From positions 1 to 15,987 of the forward strand of contig JAIXRD010000272.1 of assembly GCA_027485365.1 (NCBI GenBank): a stretch of 15,987 nucleotides of DNA, given 5' to 3'. Both the position numbers and the translations under genes were made by a program. The stretch comes from Cryomorphaceae bacterium (lineage in GTDB: Bacteria; Bacteroidota; Bacteroidia; Flavobacteriales_D; Crocinitomicaceae). Positions 6,964 through 12,439 of this stretch are shown here, one piece after another (the first letter of the stretch is position 1; each line of letters opens with the position of its first letter). Below the pieces are notes generated by a model, which was not told where the DNA came from, did no database searches, and saw only the letters and a program-made list of their open reading frames with translations.

Positions 6964-7732
6964 TCACTTACAAGATCGAATTGCACCCTTGCGTGCCCAG
7001 TTAATTGACCACCCAGTATACCGGCAAATTGCTACAGAAGAAGAATTGAAGGCTTTTACGGAAGAACATGTCTTTGCCGTATGGGATTTCATGAGTTTAC
7101 TAAAGAGTCTGCAACAGCACCTTACCTGCGTGCAAGTGCCTTGGATGCCTACAAAAAATAAAGAGACACGTCGGTTTATCAATGAAATTGTCGTGGGCGA
7201 AGAGAGTGATTTTGATGCAAGTGGAAAGACCATGAGCCATTTTGAGATGTATTTGCAGGCGATGCAATCTATGGGGGCGAATACCCAAGAGATGGCGCGA
7301 TTTATTGAATTGATTTCAAACCAAGTACCTATTGAGGAAGCCCTAGATGCGTGTATGATTAATCCGGAAACGAAGGCTTTTGTTCGCTTTACTTTTTCAA
7401 TCATTCAGCGTGGAAAAATCCATGAAATCGCCTCTGTATTTACCTTTGGACGTGAGGATTTAATTCCAGAAATGTTTATTGAAATGGTGAAAGAATTAAA
7501 GGCTAATCACCAATCAGCCCTCGATGATTTCCTGTTTTATTTAGAGCGCCACATTGAAGTAGACGGCGAAGACCATGGGCCACTTTCCTTGAAATTAATG
7601 GACGAGGTCTGCGAAGGGGACCCTACCAAATGGGAAGAAGCAACCCAAGTAGCCGAGGAGGCTTTGCGCATGCGAATTCACTTGTGGGATGGGGTGGTAA
7701 GAAAAGCCTCAACCCTGTTGCACGGGATTTGA
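6953..7732 (+). CDS. DUF3050 family protein, haem-oxygenase-like fold
   Basis: A 259-residue helical, cytoplasmic protein. Conserved features of the family are the TEEHVFAVWDFMSLLKSLQQ helix (36-55), PWMPTKN (63-69), the segment with EE (83-84) and H96, the F..GRED helix (163-169) and RHIEVDGEDHGP (199-210). H200, D204 and H208, together with H39, E84 or H96 and E168 or E173, resemble the ligand pattern of haem-oxygenase-like diiron oxidases; this comparison is mine and unproved. The start ATG at 6953 lies within the end of aspS (11-base overlap). The last seven residues (STLLHGI) and the TGA stop come from the left half of the 37-bp palindrome at 7713-7749, so the native C-terminus was probably replaced by repeat insertion. 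No role is established. Confidence 0.85.
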   Translation: MNIDHLQDRIAPLRAQLIDHPVYRQIATEEELKAFTEEHVFAVWDFMSLLKSLQQHLTCVQVPWMPTKNKETRRFINEIVVGEESDFDASGKTMSHFEMYLQAMQSMGANTQEMARFIELISNQVPIEEALDACMINPETKAFVRFTFSIIQRGKIHEIASVFTFGREDLIPEMFIEMVKELKANHQSALDDFLFYLERHIEVDGEDHGPLSLKLMDEVCEGDPTKWEEATQVAEEALRMRIHLWDGVVRKASTLLHGI

Positions 7733-7749
7733 AATCCCGTGCAACAGGG
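7713..7749. repeat. 37-bp perfect palindrome, copy 1, doubling as terminator
   Basis: Left arm CCCTGTTGCACGGGATTT (7713-7730) pairs completely with 7732-7749 around a central G. An exact copy is at 10423-10459. On the plus side six T's (7751-7756) follow, so it should end the aspS-DUF3050 transcript. It also sits eight bases past the higA stop on the other strand. It is probably a REP-like dispersed intergenic element. Confidence 0.85.
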
Positions 7750-7757
7750 ATTTTTTC

Positions 7758-8057
7758 TTACGCCGCTTTCCGAACGACTGGTTTTATATTATTAAACTCT
7801 TGATTTTTTTGATTTCGTTCTTCTTCCAAATCATAATCATCTTGAAGACCCATCCAAAATTTTGCACTGGTGTTGAAGAATTTTGCAAATCGAATGGCAG
7901 TATCTGCTGTAATTCTTCGCTTACCCTTGATTATCTCCGAAATACGGGTTTGAGGAAGGAACGTTTCCTTTGCCAATCGATAGGCAGAAATCTGCATTGG
8001 AATTAAGAATTCCTCTAACAAGATTTCACCCGGATGTATATTTTTTAGCTTTTCCAT
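7758..8057 (-). CDS. higA: HigA-type antitoxin, XRE-family DNA-binding protein
   Basis: A 99-residue antitoxin of the HigA/VapI family. Hallmarks are the N-terminal NIHPGEILLEEFLIPMQIS (6-24), a helix-turn-helix across SAYRLAKETFLPQTRISEII (24-43), then RRITADTAIRFAKFFNTSAKFWMGLQ (47-72). It should bind and neutralise the HigB toxin and repress the shared promoter. Its start is ten bases after the higB stop, in the toxin-first order typical of higBA. The tail (73-99) is charged and probably flexible. The ATG at 8057 fits the family length. Confidence 0.93.
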   Translation of the reverse strand: MEKLKNIHPGEILLEEFLIPMQISAYRLAKETFLPQTRISEIIKGKRRITADTAIRFAKFFNTSAKFWMGLQDDYDLEEERNQKNQEFNNIKPVVRKAA

Positions 8058-8067
8058 ATCTACTTAG

Positions 8068-8349
8068 TTAATGGTAATCTACAATTTTTGTTTCATATGC
8101 ATCATTGCTGACCCACTTAAAGATGATTCGCCATTGATTGTTAATCCGAATACTGAAGTATTCATGCAAATCACCTTTTAGTTTTTCCAGTCGGTTAGAT
8201 GGTGGAATGCGAAGATCATTTATATCTTGTGCGTTGTTGATCATTCTTAATTTTCTTCGCGCTACCTCTTGAATTTCAACGGGCAATTTTCTTGAAGGGT
8301 TACCATTCCAAATTTTTTCACATTCTTTATCGCCAAAACTTTTGATCAT
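8068..8349 (-). CDS. higB: HigB-type toxin, RelE-like mRNA interferase
   Basis: A 93-residue toxin of the HigB/RelE superfamily, which cleaves mRNA at the ribosome when free of HigA. Family signs are the start MIKSFGDKECEKIWNG, the helix with ARRKLRMINNA (30-40), DLRIPPSNRLEKLKGD (45-60), and the strands YFSIRINNQWRIIFKW (64-79) with the basic residues R68 and R74 in the usual active-site strand, ending VDYH. It is full length and unbroken, so the module is probably functional. It is transcribed first, from a putative promoter at 8375-8382 with a candidate HigA operator between promoter and start codon. Confidence 0.93.
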   Translation of the reverse strand: MIKSFGDKECEKIWNGNPSRKLPVEIQEVARRKLRMINNAQDINDLRIPPSNRLEKLKGDLHEYFSIRINNQWRIIFKWVSNDAYETKIVDYH

Positions 8350-8352
8350 TAA

Positions 8353-8367
8353 TAACGCTTTGCGTTA
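8353..8367. promoter_or_regulatory. Candidate HigA operator
   Basis: A perfect 6-bp inverted repeat, TAACGC-TTT-GCGTTA, lies between the -7 box at 8375-8382 and the higB ATG at 8349, at about the transcription start. This position suits autorepression by HigA. Binding is inferred only. Confidence 0.45.
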
Positions 8368-8374
8368 GTAACGT

Positions 8375-8382
8375 CAAAGATA
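8375..8382 (-). promoter_or_regulatory. Putative -7 element of higBA (TATCTTTG)
   Basis: Minus-strand TATCTTTG (8382-8375) is a perfect TAnnTTTG box. The start would be near 8369, about 20 bases before the higB ATG. No convincing -33 TTG is upstream. Confidence 0.5.
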
Positions 8383-8444
8383 AGTAATTATTTTACTTTG
8401 AGGAATTTTTATTATCAGATTGCTTCCTGGGTGTGGGATAAAAG

Positions 8445-8484
8445 ATTCCGCTATCTCGAAACACTCGCAATCGATTAGCGGAAT
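8445..8484. repeat. Hairpin repeat, TTCCGCTA family, copy 1
   Basis: Outer arms ATTCCGCTA (8445-8453) and TAGCGGAAT (8476-8484) pair over 9 bp. After a small internal mismatch, TCGA pairs with TCGA (8471-8474). The arms, including TCTCGA and CGATTAGCGGAAT, recur at 8718-8765 with a different loop. Confidence 0.75.
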
Positions 8485-8557
8485 ATATCAGCATATCAAT
8501 TTAATTTGCTGTTTGTATTTCATAGCGCCTGTTTTTCTAGCAAGTGGAGCGAATTAA

Positions 8558-8603
8558 ACTTGGGCACCCTGAAGAAGCCGAAGGATCACTGAAAGGGTCA
8601 AGT
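8558..8603. repeat. Interrupted inverted repeat, ACTTG/ACCCT
   Basis: ACTTG (8558-8562) and ACCCT (8566-8570) pair with AGGGT (8594-8598) and CAAGT (8599-8603), with a 3-base bulge (GGC). It is one of several hairpins in the gene-free stretch 8383-8826. No T-tract follows, so a terminator role is unlikely. Confidence 0.45.
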
Positions 8604-8618
8604 CTTAGGAGTAAAACG

Positions 8619-8640
8619 CCGCGTAAAAAACCCGTCGCGG
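8619..8640. repeat. Short GC-rich hairpin CCGCG/CGCGG
   Basis: CCGCG (8619-8623) pairs with CGCGG (8636-8640) across a 12-base A-rich loop. TAGATTTTTT follows on the plus strand, so it could act as a weak terminator. A second hairpin starts 12 bases further on. Confidence 0.4.
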
Positions 8641-8651
8641 TAGATTTTTTG

Positions 8652-8675
8652 CTACTTTTTTGTATAAAAAAGTAG
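8652..8675. repeat. Perfect 10-bp hairpin CTACTTTTTT/AAAAAAGTAG
   Basis: CTACTTTTTT (8652-8661), loop GTAT, AAAAAAGTAG (8666-8675). The symmetric T and A runs make it look like a bidirectional terminator or a repeat boundary. It lies between the two TTCCGCTA copies. Confidence 0.6.
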
Positions 8676-8717
8676 ATAAATCATGTATTTTGGGTTGTTT
8701 TAATGTCTGCAGAGCAG

Positions 8718-8765
8718 TTCCGCTATCTCGATGCATCCGCCTTTACGGATACTCGATTAGCGGAA
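8718..8765. repeat. Hairpin repeat, TTCCGCTA family, copy 2
   Basis: Outer arms TTCCGCTA (8718-8725) and TAGCGGAA (8758-8765) match copy 1 at 8445-8484. The inner part is longer and itself pairs: TCGA and ATCCG with CGGAT and TCGA around a short loop. Keeping the arms while the loop varies is typical of REP/BIME-like elements. Confidence 0.75.
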
Positions 8766-8785
8766 TGTTTTTGGTGGCTGTTAAA

Positions 8786-8821
8786 TTCCCCGGGTGCGGG
8801 TTAAAACCCGCACCCGGGGAA
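8786..8821. repeat. 36-bp perfect hairpin, GCGGGTTAAAACCCGC family, copy 1
   Basis: TTCCCCGGGTGCGGGTT (8786-8802) pairs completely with 8805-8821 around AA. A decayed relative is at 10462-10493. It begins five bases past the stop of the XRE gene on the minus strand and may help end that transcript. Confidence 0.8.
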
Positions 8822-8826
8822 AGACA

Positions 8827-9075
8827 CTAAACATCTAACGTCTGATCTGAAGGAATTGTGAAAAAATCTTGTAGGGTAATTCCCAACAATTTACAGATTC
8901 TAAGTAATGTTCGGATTTCGAAATTCGCTCCTTTTTCTAAACGCCAATAGGCCGAACGACTCATTCCGAGTTCATAAGCAAAGTGCTCATAATTATTAAA
9001 CCCTTTCTCTTTCCTCAACTGTTTGAGCCGATTGGCAATCCAACGATAATCTTGTTCGAACGCTTCTTGACCCAT
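8827..9075 (-). CDS. Small XRE-family transcriptional regulator
   Basis: An 82-residue single-domain helix-turn-helix protein (Cro/CI type). The fold runs from DYRWIANRLKQLRKEKGF (9-26) through the HTH core YEHFAYELGMSRSAYWRLEKG (29-49) to TLLRICKLLGITLQDFF (56-72). There is no ligand or peptidase domain. A GTG 15 bases upstream could add five residues (MEFCS), but the ATG at 9075 gives the usual domain boundary, so I prefer it. It is divergent from the LamG secreted protein gene, and an inverted repeat lies in the shared promoter region, so it may control itself and its neighbour. It could also be a lone antitoxin-like regulator; no toxin partner is adjacent. Confidence 0.85.
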   Translation of the reverse strand: MGQEAFEQDYRWIANRLKQLRKEKGFNNYEHFAYELGMSRSAYWRLEKGANFEIRTLLRICKLLGITLQDFFTIPSDQTLDV

Positions 9076-9117
9076 GCTACAAAATTCCACAAGTTTTCTA
9101 TTTTTTAGTACCCTTAT

Positions 9118-9150
9118 TTGAAGTGTACTATTTATAGTGTATTTTTACAC
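9118..9150 (+). promoter_or_regulatory. Putative promoter of the LamG protein gene with overlapping operator
   Basis: TTG (9118-9120) is followed 19 bases later by TATTTTTA (9140-9147), one base off TAnnTTTG. Between them lies ACTAT-TT-ATAGT (9127-9138), a 5-bp inverted repeat. GTGTA/TACAC (9137-9141, 9146-9150) overlaps the -7 box, and AGTGTA occurs twice. The divergent XRE regulator is an obvious candidate binder. Confidence 0.4.
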
Positions 9151-9169
9151 AAAATTTAATTTTAACCTT

Positions 9170-10402
9170 ATGAAAAAAAGAACTTTACTTCTGATTTTTA
9201 TTGCATTAAGCACTATTACTGCCTTTGCACAAAATGTTCCTTCTTATGTTCCCAGTAATGGCTTGGTAGGTTGGTGGCCCTTCAACGGCAATGCAAACGA
9301 TGAAAGTGGGAATGGGAATCATGGGATGGTGAATGGGGCGACATTGACAAATGACCGTTTTGGGAATGCGAATATGGCGTATAGTTTTGATGGGGTGAAT
9401 GATTTAATCAATGTGGGCAATCCACTTCAATTAAATAATGCTCTAAGTTCATATAGTCAATCAGCCTGGGTGTTTTTTTATGATACACCCGTAAGTTTTG
9501 GATCATACCCAATTGTTTCAAAAAGGCATGATAATACAGGTAATGACTGGGCCACACCTGTTTTTAGATCGTCTCAGAATTTTTGGTTTTTTGCAGATGA
9601 CGCAAACTACGCCGGACCAAACTATGCAATTTCTTCAACAATTGCTTTAGGAACATGGAAGTATAGTGTTTTTGTTAAAGAAAATGATACCTACAAAATA
9701 TACTTAGACGGTGTTTTGGATGTTTCAATTGTTGATAATCATACTATGAATGGTTCTTCAAATGACTTAATATTTGGCGCACAATTAGCTTGGCCTCAAT
9801 TTTTCAAAGGTTTGATTGACGATATAGGCATCTGGAACCGAGCCCTCACCGCATGTGAAATTCAGGATTTGTACCATGCGCAATTAAACAGTGCAAGCAT
9901 GAATATCTCAGCCGGTGCAGACCAAAGCATTTGCAGTGGAGACCCTGTCACCCTGAATGGTAGCGGTGGCAGTAGCTACCAGTGGAATAATAATGTGTTA
10001 GACGGGCAAGCCTTTACGCCAAACCAAAGTGCCAACTACGTACTTAATGGAACCGATTCTTTGGGTTGTCAAGGTACAGACACCGTGGTGGTTACTGTGT
10101 TGGAAAACGCTGTAAGCACCTTAACACAAACCGCCTTGGATTCCTACACCCTCAACGGTCAAACCTATACGCAAAGCGGTACCTACACCCAAACTGTGCC
10201 TGCTGCGAACGGCTGCGACAGCACTATTACCCTTAACCTTACCTTGAACTTCACCGGAATGGATGAGCTTGGTATGGGCGCAAAAAAACTCGTGAAAATC
10301 ACCGACCTCAACGGTAAAAATATCCCTCGCCGGAAAAATACCATTATGCTCTTCATCTATGAAGACGGTACGGTGGAGCGCGTGGTGGAGATGGAGGAGT
10401 GA
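9170..10402 (+). CDS. Secreted LamG-domain protein with Ig-like region and Bacteroidota C-terminal tail
   Basis: A 410-residue exported protein. The signal peptide is residues 1-20 (MKKRTLLLIFIALSTITAFA, cut before Q21). A LamG/concanavalin-like jellyroll fills about 31-240, seen from GLVGWWPFNGNANDESGNGN, YSFDGVNDLI, the KIYLDGVLD strand and the closing LIDDIGIWNRAL. An Ig/PKD-like repeat (ADQSICSGDPVTLNGSGGSS to about 311) and a CDSTITLNLTL repeat (about 313-359) follow. The end, with VKITDLNGK and FIYEDGTVERVVEMEE (374-410), resembles a short C-terminal region common on secreted Bacteroidota proteins, probably a T9SS signal. I chose the ATG at 9170 over an upstream GTG because it begins the signal peptide. 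The likely role is surface carbohydrate binding or adhesion. The low-GC LamG half and the more GC-rich tail differ in composition. Confidence 0.85.
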   Translation: MKKRTLLLIFIALSTITAFAQNVPSYVPSNGLVGWWPFNGNANDESGNGNHGMVNGATLTNDRFGNANMAYSFDGVNDLINVGNPLQLNNALSSYSQSAWVFFYDTPVSFGSYPIVSKRHDNTGNDWATPVFRSSQNFWFFADDANYAGPNYAISSTIALGTWKYSVFVKENDTYKIYLDGVLDVSIVDNHTMNGSSNDLIFGAQLAWPQFFKGLIDDIGIWNRALTACEIQDLYHAQLNSASMNISAGADQSICSGDPVTLNGSGGSSYQWNNNVLDGQAFTPNQSANYVLNGTDSLGCQGTDTVVVTVLENAVSTLTQTALDSYTLNGQTYTQSGTYTQTVPAANGCDSTITLNLTLNFTGMDELGMGAKKLVKITDLNGKNIPRRKNTIMLFIYEDGTVERVVEMEE

Positions 10403-10422
10403 AATCAATATGCTTACCTTCC

Positions 10423-10459
10423 CCCTGTTGCACGGGATTTGAAATCCCGTGCAACAGGG
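10423..10459. repeat. 37-bp perfect palindrome, copy 2
   Basis: Identical at every base to 7713-7749, with left arm at 10423-10440, central G at 10441 and right arm at 10442-10459. It lies between the convergent LamG and YgiQ-type genes, where it probably works as a bidirectional terminator, though no T-tract follows. The next hairpin starts two bases after it. Confidence 0.85.
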
Positions 10460-10461
10460 CT

Positions 10462-10499
10462 TCCCGAGTGCGGGTTAAAACCCACACCCGGGGGGGGGG
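10462..10499. repeat. Decayed hairpin of the GCGGGTTAAAACCCGC family plus a run of ten G
   Basis: The same TGCGGGTTAAAACCC core as 8786-8821, but with two mismatched pairs (10471/10484 and 10467/10488). The right flank is a run of ten G (10490-10499), longer than the stem needs. The run may be a slippage product or a sequencing error. Confidence 0.7.
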
Positions 10500-10519
10500 A
10501 ACTAACACTTACAAAATCA

Positions 10520-12400
10520 CTACCGCCCCCTGCGCTTGGCTAACCAAGGAGGAAGTTGCTTTTCTTGCGGGCGTTCCACTAATTTCTGACTTAAATCCGC
10601 GCGACCAGCACGTTTTAATCGGCTTGAAATCCATTCTTGGTTTTCGCGCTTGTACCAGAAAAAATAACGATTCTGGTTCTTTTTCTCTTCCGGTGATTTT
10701 GCCGTAAAGACAGGTTTTAAGGTGTACGGATGTAAGCCGGTATAATAAATTACCTCAGCCACGGTCATCGGTGTAGGGGTAAAATCCTGCACTTGCTCCA
10801 ATTTAAAGCCCATGTCCTTGGTTTCGGCCGCTAATTCTGCCATGTCCGTTTCCTCACACCCCGGATGCGAGGAGATGAAATACGGGATCAAGGGTTGATT
10901 CAAGTTATGCTTGGCAGAAATGGCCTCGTATTTATCCTTGAACTGGTGGAAATACTTAAAGGAGGGCTTCCGCATCATGCGCAAGGTATTGTCCGCCGTA
11001 TGTTCAGGGGCTACTTTCAAGCGTCCACTCACGTGACGCGTTACGACTTGCTCCAAGTATTCGTCGTGGTTTCCGTCTTCGTTGTTCTTGTTAAAATCAT
11101 CCACTAATAAGTCATAGCGGATTCCAGACCCCACAAAGGCCTTTTTGATTTTCGGATGGGAATCAATCTTACGATACAACTCGGTCATGGGTTTATGCGA
11201 GGTATCCAGGTTATTGCAAATCACAGGATGGATGCAACTTGGCGCTACACAACGGGCACAAATACTTTCGTCTTTGCCTTTCATTTTATACATGTTGGCC
11301 GAAGGTCCGCCCACATCCGATAAATACCCTTTAAAATCAGGATGGGCCGCAATTTCCTCTAATTCCTTCATAATGGAACCCTCACTGCGCGAGGCAATGA
11401 ATTTCCCTTGATGCGCGGAAATCGTACAAAAACTGCAGCCCCCAAAACATCCGCGGTGAATGTTTAGGGAAAACTTGATCATTTCATAGGCGGGGATTGT
11501 TCCGCGCTTCTTATACTTTGGATGGGGTAAGCGCGTATAGGGCAATTCAAACGAGGCATCGATTTCGTTTTCCGTCATGGTGGGATAGGGTGGATTTACC
11601 ACCAGGCGTTGATTCCCTACATCTTGTAAAATACGATTGGCACTGAGTTTATTAGATTCTACCTCAACAATTTTAAAATTGGCGGCATAGGCCACCTTGT
11701 CTTTCAAGCATTCTTCGTGGCTTGCCAAAGAAACCGTTTCCCAGTGTTTATTTTTTAGTACGTCTTCTTCCTTGTTATGCACGTAGGCAATTTGTGGCAA
11801 GGTGCGAATTTGTTCAAAGGGAACTCCTTTTTTCAAAAGCTTAAGAAACGTTCGTAAAGGTTGTTCCCCCATACCATATACTAAAGCATCCGCTTTACTG
11901 TCTACTAGAATAGATGGAAAGAGCTTATCTGCCCAATAGTCGTAATGCGTGACCCGCCGCAAAGAGGCTTCAATCCCCCCCAACAACACGGGTACATCCG
12001 GAAAAAGTTCTTTTAAGATGTTTGAATACACGGTACTCGCATAATCGGGACGAAATCCGGCAACGCCGCCCGGGGTGTAGGCATCGGTTGAACGCAAGCG
12101 TTTTCCTGCAGTGTAATGATTCACCATGGAATCCATGCATCCAGCAGTAACCCCAAAGAAATATTTTGGTTTACCGAGTTTTTTGAAATCACGCAAATCG
12201 TCTCGCCAATTCGGTTGAGCAATGATACCAATGCGAAAGCCTTCGTCTTCAATGATTCGACCAATCACCGCAGTTCCAAAGGAAGGATGATCAACGTAGG
12301 CATCACCGGAAATTAAAATAACATCAAAGGCATCCCACCCACGCTTTTCAGCTTCTTTGAGTGATAAGGGCAACCAATCGGAAAGGGGACGTTCTTGCAT
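10520..12400 (-). CDS. YgiQ-family radical SAM protein
   Basis: A 626-residue protein of the YgiQ/UPF0313 family. It starts MQERPLSDWLPLSLKEAEKRGWDAFDVILI with the N-terminal YgiQ domain (about 1-300; FGTAVIGRIIEDEGFRIGI, DAYTPGGVAGFRPDYAS, GGIEASLRRVTHYDYW). The radical SAM site is CFGGCSFC: C318, C322 and C325 in the C-x3-C-x2-C spacing that binds the 4Fe-4S cluster for S-adenosylmethionine cleavage. A further cysteine group (CARCVAPSCIHPVIC) follows and may hold another cluster. The C-terminal part (GLHPYTLKPVFTAKSPEEK and onward) matches the DUF3362-like tail. The substrate is unknown for the family. It is slightly shorter than E. coli YgiQ. The gene is convergent with the LamG gene and 39 bases downstream of the YHYH gene. 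Confidence 0.93.
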   Translation of the reverse strand: MQERPLSDWLPLSLKEAEKRGWDAFDVILISGDAYVDHPSFGTAVIGRIIEDEGFRIGIIAQPNWRDDLRDFKKLGKPKYFFGVTAGCMDSMVNHYTAGKRLRSTDAYTPGGVAGFRPDYASTVYSNILKELFPDVPVLLGGIEASLRRVTHYDYWADKLFPSILVDSKADALVYGMGEQPLRTFLKLLKKGVPFEQIRTLPQIAYVHNKEEDVLKNKHWETVSLASHEECLKDKVAYAANFKIVEVESNKLSANRILQDVGNQRLVVNPPYPTMTENEIDASFELPYTRLPHPKYKKRGTIPAYEMIKFSLNIHRGCFGGCSFCTISAHQGKFIASRSEGSIMKELEEIAAHPDFKGYLSDVGGPSANMYKMKGKDESICARCVAPSCIHPVICNNLDTSHKPMTELYRKIDSHPKIKKAFVGSGIRYDLLVDDFNKNNEDGNHDEYLEQVVTRHVSGRLKVAPEHTADNTLRMMRKPSFKYFHQFKDKYEAISAKHNLNQPLIPYFISSHPGCEETDMAELAAETKDMGFKLEQVQDFTPTPMTVAEVIYYTGLHPYTLKPVFTAKSPEEKKNQNRYFFWYKRENQEWISSRLKRAGRADLSQKLVERPQEKQLPPWLAKRRGR

Positions 12401-12439
12401 GCCGTAAAATTACGAAAAGCACGGCAGGGTATGAACGAA

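Noticed and set aside
6964..7404. 146-codon minus-strand frame opposite the DUF3050 gene
   Set aside because: It is a shadow of a confident coding frame; the translation is rich in Ser, Cys and Ile with no recognisable motif and no promoter.
7713..7749. Attachment site or integron recombination site
   Set aside because: There is no integrase or tRNA nearby, and the element occurs twice as a perfect palindrome with a terminator-like position; a REP-like repeat explains it better.
8541..8640. Degraded protein gene in the hairpin island
   Set aside because: A minus-strand frame is open for about two dozen codons, but it has no start, is made of low-complexity Ser/Pro/Arg, and coincides with inverted repeats, so it is better read as repeat DNA.
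8445..8821. CRISPR array
   Set aside because: The repeats are hairpins of several families at irregular spacing with no constant spacer length, and there are no cas genes.
10399..10707. 102-codon plus-strand frame across the LamG/YgiQ boundary
   Set aside because: It runs through the two palindromic repeats, the ten-G run and the antisense of the YgiQ-type gene; there is no protein-like signal.
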